DNA of 64,000 nt, taken from NCBI GenBank assembly GCA_000727475.1, contig KL647295.1, positions 2,564,476 to 2,628,475 on the forward strand, read 5' to 3'. This DNA is from Sarcocystis neurona. Taxonomy: Eukaryota; Apicomplexa; Conoidasida; Eucoccidiorida; Sarcocystidae. The translations under genes were made by a program, and so were the position numbers. Positions within the stretch are counted from its first letter, which is position 1. Every line of letters begins with the position of its first letter. Below the pieces are notes generated by a model. The model was not told the DNA's origin and made no database searches. It saw only the letters and a program-made list of their open reading frames with translations. Shown piece by piece: positions 22,300 to 33,694 of this stretch.

Positions 22300-23190
22300 A
22301 TTCCAAGTTTCGGCGCACAGGGCGTAGGTTCCAGTGGAAAGGTGGTGAACTTCAACAATGCGGTGAAAAAATTACACGCAGCCCGAAAAATGTGTGCGGC
22401 GAATGTTTCTGTAACGCAACCGTAATATGAGACGGCTGTCATCAGGTAAATGCTGCTGCGACGGCTTGTTCCACGGGTCACCTTGAGTTACCAACGTTTT
22501 TGTCGCTGACGTTTCTCGAGTTGTCTTGGGGCTGCGCGAGGAGCAGCTGTGCTTCTACTAGAGGTGCAGAGGTGTTATGGGTTGGGTTTCCCTTCTTTAG
22601 GCGGCAACTGTTTCTAATCTTTGTATCTTTTTTGAGCTTGCCGAAATCCGTAATACGCTAGAGCGTGTACATCAGTGCGCCGCCTTGCCACAACGTATGA
22701 TAAGTCGACTGAGCCTCAGCTGCACGCACCGAACGGTGGCTAATGAAGATCAGCTGACTCTATAGATGTGTGTGTCACCACGTTGGTAGATTCTGGCTTC
22801 CTTTCAAACCATCGGTGAACTAGTTTACGATGAACACAGGGACTCCGAGTTTCCCTGTGGCGCTTTTTAGACTGAAGCTATAGTCTGCGGTGAAATCGGA
22901 TGCGAACACCAGACAATCAACCCTTATTGTGTTTCTGTGCAATTGGACGGCGCCTTTGAAGGCAATACGCGCCGACGACCTTGAACAGTAACATTGAACT
23001 TAGAAACACGCGGCTACGACTCCGAGAGTCCAAGTGATACAAGCATCTTGGATTATGTGTAGCCTTGTCATTCTTAAAGAGGCTACATCTTGTTGAGATA
23101 GGCATGAGTGAAGAAGCTACACGAATGGACTCCACAGTGTAAAGGATCAGGCTAGAGCCTCTTTCCCCGCACTTCAACCGTCAGCTGAGG
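22300..23190. other. About 0.9 kb without a supportable g‌ene
   Basis: Only short frames are present (22917-23177 minus, 86 codons, no coding character). I see no repeats or splice pairs. Confidence 0.4.
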
Positions 23191-23216
23191 GCTGATGGTA
23201 CGCCCCTCTGTTCCAG

Positions 23217-23404
23217 GCTGCTCTGATGCGCTCATGGACAGGTATCCTGAGAACGGGCTAGTCACGATCGTGTACGGCAGAGACGTGCATTTGGACTTTG
23301 GGGACCTGAATCTAGGCCTAAGAAAGCTTGTTGTCGCGGTCTTGCCGCCACGTTTCCTGTTGAAAGAACAGCATGCGTACCGCTGCATGTTGTCGGCCAT
23401 GTAG
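23217..23404 (+). CDS. Candidate terminal exon with strand-Leu-Pro-Pro motif
   Basis: After a very good acceptor (TACGCCCCTCTGTTCCAG) the frame is open for 62 codons to a stop, entering in phase 1. The peptide shows clean alternation (LVTIVYGRDVHLDFGDL), then RKLVVAVLPPRFLLKEQHAY and Cys. This resembles the strand-LPPG-...-Cys segment of the TSP1 protein in this window and the exon at 24729-24956. It is one of the clearest coding stretches in the left half. Function unknown; an extracellular module is inferred. Confidence 0.5.
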
Positions 23405-24419
23405 TCGTCGTGTTTGTTCGAACTGTGTGTGGCAGGTTTTTCGTGCCACTCATGCTTGCAAGACGCGGAGTGACTCTCTGAGGAAACTCCAAAACGAGGC
23501 ATTTCAATCCGAAAGGCGGAAGGGACCGCATATGCCTGTAGTACTGTCGAGTGCGCACCATGCCTTACTGCAGAAAATTTCCTTAAGGTTAAATAGAATT
23601 TACGAGTCAGGGACTCCTGTGTCGTGGTAAATGACAAACGTGGCGATCGCTTGTGTGTGAATCTCCGGCCGGCGACGACCTGGTGTGTAGAATTGGTGAG
23701 TAGCCTTCAACAGGTATAGATGAATGCGCAGGATACTGACAAGGGTCAGTGCAGCTTAGAAGGTCGTCTCGTGGTCTTAAAGTTTTCAAGCACCCTGCGG
23801 GTAGCAATAGGGAAGCGTGAGCATTTGTGTAGCGTTCGAAGGAGGTGCTCTTGGGAACCTCTGTTTACGTGGGCAAGTCTACGTGCGAGAAGCCCAGATC
23901 AGGAAACTCTCGCGTTAACTTTTTGAGGCTGAATATGGTCAGCGACGCACACCAGTGATACCAATAGACGTATAAAAATGACGTTGCCCTCCAGATAGAG
24001 AGGCTTGTCCAGAAGTTACAGGTGGCCAGAATATATGTACAAGATTTGAAATGATGTCGTGAACCGTGACAGAAAGACGAAGCGCAGTTTCTTCATTTAG
24101 GGCGTAGCCGTTTACCCAGGAGCCTCGGATTTTTATTTGATGTTACGGACTTTTCTCTGTCTTGGCGTGCTTGAGTGATGCTCCTATTTCCGACGGGGCA
24201 TGACTTTACGTTTGTATCTGGAGAGTACTAACAGCGGCCAGAAATGCACTAGACGTGCTGTTTCGCCGCCACGAGGCGCTACCCGTGAAGTAAATTTGGA
24301 TTTCAGTCCGAAACCTCTGACTTCCTACTGATTCCCTGTAGTCGGTATCATGTTCACTACTGTCAGAAACACTGCCGCACTCGGTACAACTTGCTTCGTA
24401 TTTGGTATGCGGTATCAGA

Positions 24420-25050
24420 GTGGCATCATAAGATGATGCGCATACCTGTTCACCAGTGTGAAATTGTCCGCTAAGGGGTCTACGCCGCATGACGTCGGAG
24501 CGTAACTAAAATCCTTTAGAAGCGCATACGTACTTGGTGGCTGATGAAAACAAGTGCGTTGCATAGGCTTTGACTGAGCGAGTGCTGCGGAGTTTCTGTG
24601 TTTCTGACGTGCAAAAAGAATGAGCCACCAACAGCTGTTGCCCCGCTTCGCACATCCTAGGTCCACTCAACCGCATCTTCATGTCTGCCTTCCTACAGAA
24701 AGTGGCGTCGACTACAGTACAACCTTAAATGGAAAAAGTGTACTACGAGAACGTGACAAATGTGAACACTCTTCTGCGGGTTCCAGCCGGTGACCGGTTT
24801 CTTGCAGAGTGTGGAAAAACTGCAAACATCGGCACGCCTGCACGCGCACGAGTAAAAATTGTCTTCGCAAAACTCCCACGCGCAGCCTTTCAAGAGAAGA
24901 ACTGCATCACTGGTGTGGAGGTGTCCGCTATGGGTCTGCGCCGCACGACAGAGTAGCCTAATCAATATCCTGGAGAAGTTTTTGGTGGCTGAAGAACAAA
25001 AGTGCGTCGGATGCTGTTTACGTACCGAGACTTCTCGGTATTACCTGTCG
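24420..25050 (+). repeat. Two diverged tandem units about 450 bp apart
   Basis: Matching stretches GTCCGCTA...CGCCGCA at 24466 and 24923, and TTGGTGGCTGA...AAGTGCGT at 24534 and 24982, lie in the same order. Unit length is close to that of the three units at 3.8-4.9 kb. The conserved peptide (YLVADENKCV, FLVAEEQKCV) resembles SYLADNLV there. I take both sets as the same ancient repeat family. Confidence 0.5.
24729..24956 (+). CDS. Candidate open frame with surface-antigen-like pattern
   Basis: ATG-initiated, 75 codons. It contains NVNTLLRVPAGDRFLAECGK, then RVKIVFAKLPRAAF and a Cys eight codons after the proline region. It lies within the second 450-bp unit. The first segment recalls the strand preceding a Cys in SRS-type surface antigens, but half of such a domain is missing and I do not assign the family. 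It is similar at DNA level to 23290-23380. Confidence 0.4.
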   Translation: MEKVYYENVTNVNTLLRVPAGDRFLAECGKTANIGTPARARVKIVFAKLPRAAFQEKNCITGVEVSAMGLRRTTE

Positions 25051-25528
25051 TAATACAATTAATACAACACTGTCAGTTTGTTGCCCGAGGAAGACTTTCC
25101 TTCGTGTGCGAGGTGATCTGAAGCCGTGAGTCTCAGTAGACACTGTGCGTTTTCGGGAACTGTTGGACAGCATTGTCGCTCGAGGTGATGGGATATGTGG
25201 AGGGGAAAACAGGAGTGGGAGGCCATTCTTTGCTGGACGGCGGTTGGCGTCGTACTGCGTTACGGGCCTGAATATCATGGAACATTACGAGGCGACATTG
25301 TGTGTGACTTCTGAAAGGCCACACGACAAGGTTCCGTATGGGCCCGAGAGCAACAGTCGGTTCTCGCTTCACATGGGCTATCGGAATGACTAGACGTGGA
25401 GCGACGATGTGCCACGCGTGGATGCTCTGGAACTTCGGCGAGCCCTTTTCCACGCCTGTAGACAGGAATCTCGTGCAAAATAATGCACCTCCTTGCTTTC
25501 AGCCTGAGGCAGATTTGTTAATCTAGAA

Positions 25529-26375
25529 ATGCCAGTAAATGCTTTCTATACATTCTACACGCTATGCAAGACACTGGACTCCAACGAGTTCAAGAGGCGA
25601 CGCAGAATATCTGCACTACATCAGGTCTGCTCACAAAGCTGTCATGTCGAGTACGTGTTGCCGTCGGGCTCTTCTGTTACAGGTAATTCGTGCGGGTGCA
25701 GCAGAAAAGGGCATGTACGGCTCCACAAAACGGAGGAAGCCGATTGTAGAAGGGAGGCAACTTGGCGGCTTATAAAATATTACTCAACCATCGGTTGCGA
25801 AGACTTCATTAGTTCAGCTCAAAGTAGAGAATATGCGTCAAACACACTGCTTACATTACAGCGTTGTGCGCAAACACCACACGGATTGCACACCGTCGGC
25901 GTTGCTGCGTCGCATGAGCGTGCTGTGGAGCTCGTGAGAAAAGTGCTGCTGGCAATGACTGCGACCCGAGATTATACGACGCACAAAAATTCAGGTAGCT
26001 GCCGCGGGTTCATCTTTGACTGCTGGCATTCCTTCGCAGTGGGCAGCATCTGCGTGCTCCACAACCATGGTACAAGAGTGTAATGCTGCATGTGAAGAAA
26101 GCGTAAATACGGTGAACGAGTTTCAGGCGCTCTTCAGTGTTTCTCTAAAGCATCTTGAGTCTGCACATATTTCGAAGTGCCACAGTACTTTACGGGATTT
26201 GCAGTTAGCAGAACAGCGTTTTCCGCTGGGGGATGTGGTGAGTGTGGAGAACCCTCCCCTGGGGACTTTTCCAACTTATAGAGCAGAAGCACTTCCAAAA
26301 CTGAAGTGTTCAGAAGCTTCGAACGTACGGAGATCAGTGCTAGAGTACGCAGGTTGCACGGCGCCGCGCGGCTGA
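25529..26375 (+). CDS. Two adjacent open frames, possible small gene
   Basis: A 184-codon frame (25529-26083) and an overlapping 119-codon frame (26016-26375) run on the plus strand. The second is more coding-like (for example CHSTLRDLQLAEQRFPLGDV) and could start at the Met near 26069. At this length the first frame can arise by chance in 64 kb. Part of a third frame (25600-25770) also looks coding. Unrecognised. Confidence 0.25.
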
Positions 26376-27183
26376 CAATGTCTTCGGCCACAATAGATGG
26401 AGTGTACCTTGTCGGAGCCCGTCTGCGCGCAGCAGGGGAGAACAAGTGAGAAGCTTTCCTTGGGTAGCAGCAACAGAGCTCCTCTGATCCCTACGGATGT
26501 ACTTTGGACACACCACCGATTTAACGTCTGTCTATCTCTGGTCATGTCGCGGGTGGGAGTCAGCGGTCTTGCACAGGAACCGGCAGATGTACATATCAAT
26601 GCTTCCGACTCTAATGGTGCAGCTCTCCTTGAATCCACGGGCCACCGTTGTAATATGACTTGCAGAACTGGGTCGTCTCATATAGGGAGCCATGCAGTTG
26701 TCAGTTGACCATCCGCACTGTGTGAAGCAAAGCAGCTTGCAGCAGAACTGCAGTGAGCACAGCTGTCGCGCCTCCTTCTTTGGTAGAAGGCCTGCTCGTA
26801 GGCAAAGCGGTATTGTCCTCCTGCCGTCCGCAAGCGTCGCACTAGGGCGGTGATACTGTCGAAGAATTCAGCACAAAGCAATGACATCGCTACCTTCTCC
26901 TCTTGAAAGACTGCATGGCTATATGCATGTGGACTGCTTGATGGTCCACAGCTCAGCTCAGCCCATGGCGAGATTGACACCAGTCGGAAAACAGATTCAG
27001 CAGTGCACGTCCACATTTACAGCGAGCGTAGACGTATTCCCGCATGTAAGCTCCTGCGGTAACATTGTGCTCTCGTAGTGTTCGTGCGTCGCGAAGGAAG
27101 GAAGTGCCCAAATGATAGCATAATAATGACCGCTCCTCACCAAACTGACAGTAATGCTATCTGTCAAGTCGTTTTCCCCACAG

Positions 27184-27351
27184 GTTGACAGGAGTAGTCA
27201 TCTTGAAGGTCGCTCGTGTCGAGTCAACGACGCCGTGTTGTGGGGCGCACACGTGTCACGCACTGCAACGACAGATGTGGCGACGTGTTATGGCGGCGTG
27301 AAGAAGGCCTCCCCAGAGTCTTGTTCGCAGGGTGCGTCTAGCGAATTGTAG
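27184..27351 (+). CDS. Candidate exon after a strong acceptor
   Basis: An excellent acceptor (TGTCAAGTCGTTTTCCCCACAG) opens two usable frames. One is 55 codons with four Cys. The other is shorter and gives LTGVVILKVARVESTTPCCG, which matches the GVVAVTVVRG start of the exon at 33695. The shared motif at the same place relative to the acceptor makes the second frame attractive, although it stops after 38 codons. Confidence 0.35.
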   Translation, partial: VDRSSHLEGRSCRVNDAVLWGAHVSRTATTDVATCYGGVKKASPESCSQGASSEL

Positions 27352-28064
27352 CCACGCAGAACTGAACAGAAGCAGGTGACGCAGTGCTGAGTCACCGAAC
27401 GACCGTATGTTTTCAGCAGCCGGCTTGCAACCTACAACCGTCATAGTCCGACTTAGGCGTCCACACAGACGCTGGGGGAGACTACTAGGGTGTATCTTCT
27501 ATTATACTGTGAAATACGGTAGGTTCTAATCGTTCAAGCGGAGAAGTCTGTGGATTTCGCTATAACATTGAACATCGTAGGCAAAAAGAATAATTTCACT
27601 CGCCTGCCTTGTACTAGAGAGTGGTCGGCATCCTGAAGCTTTCTCGTCTCGGCTTTGTGCAGAAAGACAAGAAGAATCAACAGGTAATTTTGGTGGTGGA
27701 TGTCTTCTTTGGCCTCTGTGATTCATTTCAGACGACTTCGGTGACCGCATTTCAATTTTCGGACATGGGGCGGATTCACAGCATGCGAGAGAACACTGGC
27801 CGAAGCTCTTCATCATAACAACGTGGAAGGCCATTTTCCAAATCCGTGCAAGTCGATCGCTGTATATCCGCCGCTTTACAGTGATCTGCTGACCCTCGGA
27901 GGAGTGGTTTTGATATTAGGCTGCATGCCCCGCCAAGAGGGCACCTATCGCAGAGTTTCCGTACACATAATGTGGAGAAGTAGCACGGAGAGGGCCCAGC
28001 TAACAATGTGCGTACAAGACAGTCCGTAGAGAAGTTGATTAGGTGACAGAATTATTGGAGAGTC

Positions 28065-28517
28065 TTGGTGGGGAAGGACGGAGAGATAATGTTGCGACGA
28101 ATGCTGTTTACAATGGATGAACAGATCGCCATCGGCACTTTTTCTGAAAGGCTTCAGACGATCGAGAACTCGGTTTCCCAGTTCGCACTGATGCAGCCGC
28201 AATCGATGCAGAGTGCCTCACGTGTGTGCAGAAGTCTGAACGAACTCTTACGCGCCAAAGATGTTTTGCAGGTTCGTGGTTATAGCACCCAGTGATACCG
28301 ATGCTTGTAGCCCGTAGTCTGCCGAGATGCTGGTGAATGCGGACAGACACGTACGGTCGCAGAAGACAGGTGTATATCGGGCAAAGGCGGTTCCACCACT
28401 GTCGAGCAACGAAGTCAAAATATTTGGCGGACAGAGAGAAGACCAGTACCCACTCCGGTATTCTTAAAACAGCTCGACTTTTTCTTACATGCGAAAACGT
28501 GTGAGATGGATTTCTGA
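28065..28517 (+). CDS. Helical two-exon candidate
   Basis: The frame from about 28080 to 28271 is strongly helical and coding-like (for example ERLQTIENSVSQFALMQPQ and CRSLNELLRAKDVLQ). It can join in phase 0 to 28311-28517, a 68-codon Cys-containing stretch that ends KQLDFFLHAKTCEMDF and stop. The implied intron is only 39 bases with a weak GTTCGT donor, which is shorter than the other introns inferred here. The two pieces might therefore belong together by another route or not at all. A 182-codon minus frame (28108-28656) overlaps. Unrecognised and unlike the strand-proline exons. Confidence 0.35.
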
Positions 28518-28941
28518 GATCGAGAGGGGCAAACCGCATAATACTGCGAGGGCACAGTAACGCACAAGTCTCGCACATAGACATCTGGGGGGCCAACCCT
28601 GCGGGTCTCAGTTGGATAGGCCTGATGCGGTCTATTCCAGTCCAACAGGATTTCACTTGAAGACGCAGGACCCAGAGACCTCAACAGAAATCAGGGACGC
28701 TGCAAGCAGAGCCTTGCGTGCGGGATCCTGAAGTTGTCCCACGGTGTCTACTCATCCCTTGCAACCTGTGAACGCCCTCATGAGTTGAAGGACTCTGCAC
28801 AGCGCACGTCGTGCAACTAGCAGGCAGTGCGGACGTTTGTGGGGTCGCTCGCTTTGATGGTGGTGCACAGTGTGAAAGGCGTCAGTACGGAACACCCACA
28901 CCAACGATAATTTCGTCTGCTGAGTAGCGCCTGAAAGGGAT

Positions 28942-29182
28942 AGTGATGAAAAGGTTGCCGCTAAATCTGTCTGGTGGCTTGTCGCGACTCCAGGCTGTCT
29001 CTTTCACCGGAATCAACCCTACTACTCTCACCAGAAATTTCAATGAGGAAGGACCATGGACCGACATCATACACCTGCGTCGAGCCGTTGACGTAAACGT
29101 GAACGGTATGTGCATGTATTGCAGAGGCACACTTTATGACGCAGGTGCGATCACTGACGATACTGGAAGTTGTCTCCAATGA
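28942..29182 (+). CDS. Ambiguous open frame (both strands open)
   Basis: The plus frame reads SGGLSRLQAVSFTGINPTTL and ends near a Cys. The minus frame over 28882-29130 reads GNLFITIPFRRYSADEIIVG and looks equally coding. No decisive splice sites. A strong GTAAGT donor lies just downstream at 29279. Confidence 0.2.
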
Positions 29183-29384
29183 ATTTGTCTCTAGGCTGAC
29201 CAACGATACTGCTGCGCAGCTGTGGCCCCATTGGCTTCAAACTTACTCGTTTTGTCCACCGCTCCACTAAGCGATACACGTAAGTGCCTCGGGAATAGAG
29301 CAAGGATGACCAGATTAAGGAAAGAGATCAAGAAGGGGCTTGCAGCGCAGCGATAGAGGTGTGCAGATTTACAAAGGAGAGGAA

Positions 29385-29450
29385 CATACGAATGTATGTA
29401 TGAATGTGTATATATACATATATATGTATATATAAGTGTACGTACGTACG
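29385..29450. repeat. TA/TG microsatellite
   Basis: An imperfect TATGTA/TATATA run followed by GTACGTACGTACG. It is the same style of repeat as in the EF-hand introns at 45-48 kb, here as an isolated patch. Confidence 0.75.
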
Positions 29451-29745
29451 CAGGTTTGCAAGGAACTGGAAATTTGTTACTGCTTTTTACATGGGTAGAG
29501 TTGTTGCAGATCGTCGAGGTTACGTTGAGTTTTTGACGGCACTCAAGTGCGTGTATTTGTGTGCCTGTAGAAGGTGGTCCAGCCGGACCGCGCTGCGCGC
29601 TCACCGCCTTGTTGCGAAAACGCATTTGACTGAGCGCAAACAGTGCGAGCTGCCGCTTCGTAGGTTTTCGAGATAAAGCGACAGCGACGCGATCTGACTA
29701 ACCCCAAGTGACTCTAAGTGACGAGGTTACGGCAGGGGATAGACG

Positions 29746-29973
29746 GTGGGAAGGACGAAAGGCCCGAATCGGTACTCATGTCTGGTATCTCCACGTCTCG
29801 TGGCGCACTGCGTGGCTTCAAACGAAATAGGCCCTGCCTGCGCGGTGCCACCGTCGCAGTCAACGGCTAATGCCATCCGGAAGGGCCGTCTGAACAGTCT
29901 ACGCGCTCAATATTCCACGAGTGTGCGCCTGCAACGACAATGTCCTGCTGTGCACCTTAACATCAGCTGGAGG
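29746..29973 (+). CDS. Candidate exon with GTAAGA donor, related to 33252-33488
   Basis: Open for 76 codons and ending in phase 2 at TGGAG|GTAAGA. Three Cys, and ends CPAVHLNISW. About 75 bases from 29806 (CTCGTGGC...CTGCGTGGCTTCAA) align with 33274 onward. The upstream boundary is unknown. Confidence 0.35.
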
Positions 29974-30370
29974 TAAGAAAGCAGGAAGCACAGCAACTAA
30001 CCTGGTCAGTTAGTCTAGATTTCCGTACTAGCTCAGACTCCTGCTTCTTCCTAAAGTCCTTTCCAACGATGGCATCCAGACTGCTGTATCCTCAACGGCA
30101 GTTGTGATCCGACTCCGGCATACGTTACTCTCGCGGCCGAGAATAAGTGTCTGATACCAACGCAAAAAGCTCTAGATATTCTTGTGCACTAGGCGTACGG
30201 TGTCTGCGGCGTCTGCTCCTTGTATAGCGTCACCAACTCGAACCCAGCCAGGTCGGACAATTTTTTGACCGCGGGGGTGCCTGGCCTAATCCTGCTAACC
30301 ACCGCGTCCGGTTCGAGGCACGCAAAACAATAGTTCCGACCTTGCTTCGAGATGGTGCAGGAGAGCCACA

Positions 30371-30589
30371 ATGCCACTGGAAACTTCTGGTTTTTTTCGT
30401 GCGAAGACGACGTGTGTACTTCAAACTTTACGTGCGGGCGTGAGCACAGGCCCGCAGTTTGGTGTCAAAATGCAGGGTGTCGGCGGACGGCTGAAGTACG
30501 TACGTGTTGCAAGACCACCATTTGACGCGTCAAACATTATGTTGACCGTCCGGAATGGGCACAAAGGCAGGCGCTGGAATGTCAGGTAG
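30371..30589 (+). CDS. Candidate ATG-initiated open frame, plus strand
   Basis: Starts at ATG and reads 72 codons. It contains RLKYVRVARPPFDASNIMLT, a strand-Pro-Pro-...-Asn-strand pattern resembling the VWVRNPP segment of the TSP1 protein. A possible GTCAGG or GTAGCC donor is near its end. Overlaps a minus frame only partly. Unrecognised. Confidence 0.35.
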   Translation: MPLETSGFFRAKTTCVLQTLRAGVSTGPQFGVKMQGVGGRLKYVRVARPPFDASNIMLTVRNGHKGRRWNVR

Positions 30590-30949
30590 CCAATCGTCGC
30601 GTCCGACGTAGAGCAGAGCAGGATTACACCGTGGAGAGCCGGTGTTAAATCGGCGGCGACTCGAGAATGCTTTCAACATGATCTTAACGTTCCTCAGGTT
30701 GCACGCGCAAGACACATCCAATCAAACACTTGGTCGTGAAGAGTAACTTAACACATTACATAGCGCCACGCAAAGTAGGTGGAGTTTATCCTCCGTGGTA
30801 CGCTACTAAACAGAGTCTCTCTAGTTAGGGGTGAGATGCTCTGAAGACGACGAAAAACATGCGAGCAAAAAAACCACAGCACAGCACCAAGAGTACAGCA
30901 GGCCATCCGCACCTGCGTAATTTCTGGTGTGCACGTGTCACTGCGGCAG

Positions 30950-31008
30950 GAAGCTACCATCAGCTAGGGACAGCGCGGAAGGTCACCCCGATCGTCCCTC
31001 GTGGAGAG
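30950..31008 (+). CDS. Candidate micro-exon
   Basis: Lies between a good acceptor (GCACGTGTCACTGCGGCAG) and a GTGAGC donor, about 59 bases, entering in phase 1 and leaving in phase 0. The peptide is SYHQLGTARKVTPIVPRGE. Supported only by its splice sites. Confidence 0.25.
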
Positions 31009-31261
31009 GTGAGCGGCCCCGGCTTCGAAGGTATGCGTCGCCTGCTTCTTCACCTGAGCAAAACCTCTCAACTTCTGTTTACCTTAGCTCTCTGTGCCAA
31101 TGTCTACCTTGTGTATTCAGTCCATAGGTGCATATTCAAGCAAAAAATTCGCAATCCGCAAAAGCGGCTGCGATCACAGCGCCAGTATGCCAGCGGATGG
31201 GAGTAGAGCGCCCTGTTCGTGAGTTTGACGCCATGCATCGATCAATGCTGGAACGATATAA

Positions 31262-31884
31262 ATGGTGGCAGTTGCGTGTTGCTGTGCCGTGAGTTGGTAC
31301 CACCTGTGTCGCGGCTCGGTCATGTCGGCTTGTCGATATGGTAAAGAGTATATCTCTCCAGCAAACGTTACCCTAGACAGCTGCATCAGACCAGCACCGT
31401 TGTTGCTGTCCGCAAATATCTCTAGCGGACTGCAGGAATGTAATACCGCTTAGGAAGAGGTGACATACGAGAGCACAGCAGGAGGAACACGGAACTGGCG
31501 AACTCGAGGGGGCGATGTCAAACAGTTTAGCATGCAGCACGATAATTCGACGGATCGGTTCAAATTCAGCCCCCGGTAGAAGCCGCGGAAGCTGTGCATC
31601 GGACACCTGGGCTGAAACATCGTCCCTTCTTCCAGGAGGACATTATTCAAGAATATAAATGCACAGACCAGGACTGCAGCGATGTACACGCGAAATTACA
31701 AACCCGAACGTTTGAGTGTCGACTCTCCGCATTCTGCTCCATGAGGTATGTATATTCGTATACTCCTCGCGTGCGCACGCATGCTCTGATGCTGCGACAC
31801 TTCCGAGTCTCTGTTATTTCCGCGCGTCCAACGGGTTTTACATCTTCTCGCAATCAGACCTTGAGACTGTCAAATATAGTTTAG
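31262..31884 (+). CDS. Candidate Cys-rich exons
   Basis: Three neighbouring plus-strand stretches have extracellular character. 31262-31453 carries several Cys and two N-glycosylation sequons (YISPANVTLDSC). About 31610-31743 includes EYKCTDQDCSDVHAKLQ and ends before GTATGT. About 31797-31884 reads FRVSVISARPTGFTSSRNQT. They may be exons of one secreted protein. Junction phases were not resolved. Confidence 0.3.
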
Positions 31885-31919
31885 GCGAAATCGATTGAAT
31901 ATTCGCGCAGGATTCCACG

Positions 31920-32474
31920 TTACTGTAACTTTGAAGCAACGAAGGAAAAGAGCCCCCAGTAGGTTTCGTACAGCTTCTTGGGGTTGCGGCTTCCCGCCCC
32001 GTGCGGCCAATTTTGTACAATAGTTCTTTGAAAGAGACGGCTGCCTTGACTCTGCAGCCCAGTACGACTGTATGTGTGAATTCGTATTACTAAGAACTGT
32101 TGTGTCTGCCAGTACACTGGACGGGAACAAGATTCCGGGAAGGTTTTCTCCACGTTGGGGGCTTTTGTGACGTCCAGGTAATGTCTTGTGGTCTGCGAAG
32201 CAGGCGAAAATCGCAGTCCATAGTGAAGAAAAAAAAAGTGGTTTTTTTGTTCGCTTTTTGTAAATTCAGAGATTGCTGCTTGTTGTAGGGTTACATTCGT
32301 ACTCCACTTAGGCATGTAAAGGCCGACTAAAACTTGTTTGAGTACTATGAAAAACGTACAAACTGTCCAAATCGCAGAAGTAAGGTTAACAGAGTTTTGG
32401 TCTGAGCACACACGCGACTCGTTTTCTTTGTATATCTTGATGATTTCCGCCGGGGAAACGACAAGCGCTCTCAC
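31920..32474 (-). CDS. 184-codon minus-strand open frame (weak)
   Basis: The opposite strand is open for 184 codons, starting near 32474 with MRALVVSPAEIIKIYKE and containing a hydrophobic stretch (WTVCTFFIVLKQVLVGLY). A frame of this length is expected about once by chance in a window of this size. A shorter plus frame at 32338-32595 is an alternative. Unrecognised. Confidence 0.2.
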   Translation of the reverse strand: MRALVVSPAEIIKIYKENESRVCSDQNSVNLTSAIWTVCTFFIVLKQVLVGLYMPKWSTNVTLQQAAISEFTKSEQKNHFFFLHYGLRFSPASQTTRHYLDVTKAPNVEKTFPESCSRPVYWQTQQFLVIRIHTYSRTGLQSQGSRLFQRTIVQNWPHGAGSRNPKKLYETYWGLFSFVASKLQ

Positions 32475-33251
32475 TGCACCGCAGATAGCGAGTGTACGTC
32501 CGACAGCCTGGTGCGATCACTTGATATCTTTTGGAAATGAATTAGGAGTCACCAACTGCGGCACCTTGGAGATAATGCGTAGTTTTTCCTGCTAATGGCA
32601 CAGTGAGGGAAAAAGTGCCTAGATGGCGGGCTTGCCCTAAAACATCTGCAAGCCTCATAAAACAATACTACATTGAGAAATGCTGGGTTTGGAGCACACA
32701 AGCTGTCGGGAGATGCTATCTGTAAGGCGCGACTGGAGGATGAACCGGTCCACATTTGGAGCAGCTGATGCGTGGCGTGACGCTACAGTGACAAAAGGAT
32801 GACCACGATGAAGAGATCTGTTGTGGTAGGTCAAGGGCTGTCGCCACATTGTAGGAGATGCTGCAGAGCATATTTCTTGCATCGTCAAAAGGCGGTAGTT
32901 TTAGCACTGCGCAGGAAATACAACGTACCGATTTTATGACACTACGTACTCTTGCGCGTAAGGATTGTGGAGGCAACATAGGAAGCGGTGAGTCGCATCA
33001 TAACGTAAGCATAAAAAGAAGTATAATGTGTAGCCCCTCAGTGCTCCGGTGTCACAACCTCACGGTGTAATCATTTAGAATCTGCCAAAACCACGCGTCA
33101 GGCAGGGAATGAGGTGGACCGTTCCATGTTTGGCAAGACAGTGCTAATCTTTTTTACGCAGCAGTAGGCACCTGTTTGCTGAATGGCCTGACTTTGGATT
33201 TCGTTGGTGTGGCATCCGTGACGTCATTGAGGCATCTCATGATATATCTAA

Positions 33252-33488
33252 ACGTGCGTCACATGCTCATTTCTCGTGGCCACACTGCGCGGCTTCAATC
33301 AAACGAACCTCTGCTATAACGGTGCCACGGCTGGATCGAAGGGAATAAGCCTGGCATACTTTGCCTCAACTAATTTCATAAGCGTCTCGGAAGTGGCTGT
33401 GTACAAGAAATCGAACAATGAGAGTCGGTATCCAAGTTGGAATTCGAAGGACCACTTCAACGTTTTCCGCTGTGTGTGGCACGCGTAG
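33252..33488 (+). CDS. Candidate exon, strand-rich with Cys and sequons
   Basis: Open for 78 codons. The first part has three Cys in a tight pattern (TCVTCSFLVATLRGF, then NLC), and the end reads FNVFRCVWHA. Two N-glycosylation sequons (NQT, NES). Coding character is good and the overlap with the 29.8 kb sequence supports duplication. Unrecognised; secreted or surface location inferred. Confidence 0.4.
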   Translation, partial: TCVTCSFLVATLRGFNQTNLCYNGATAGSKGISLAYFASTNFISVSEVAVYKKSNNESRYPSWNSKDHFNVFRCVWHA

Positions 33489-33694
33489 ACAGCAAAGAGA
33501 AAGGTGGGGTAACGAAGAAAACCGGGACCAACCGCCTGATCCCAATGGAATGGCAGAGACCCGCGCGGGGCTCGGGGGCTTGTGAAAGTCAATCGTGTAC
33601 AGTGTTTGTGGAGAATACACAATAATTTGCAGATAAGCCTGAAGACACGCACTGATCACATAGTTTTGTGAGAAAATGCTTTCGCTTGGTACAG

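Noticed and set aside
28108..28656. 182-codon minus-strand frame as a gene
   Set aside because: Within the range expected by chance, and the plus strand holds a more convincing helical exon over the same bases.
30225..30330. TCGAACC and GGTTCGA motifs suggesting a minus- or plus-strand tRNA
   Set aside because: T-stem does not pair and no cloverleaf can be drawn.
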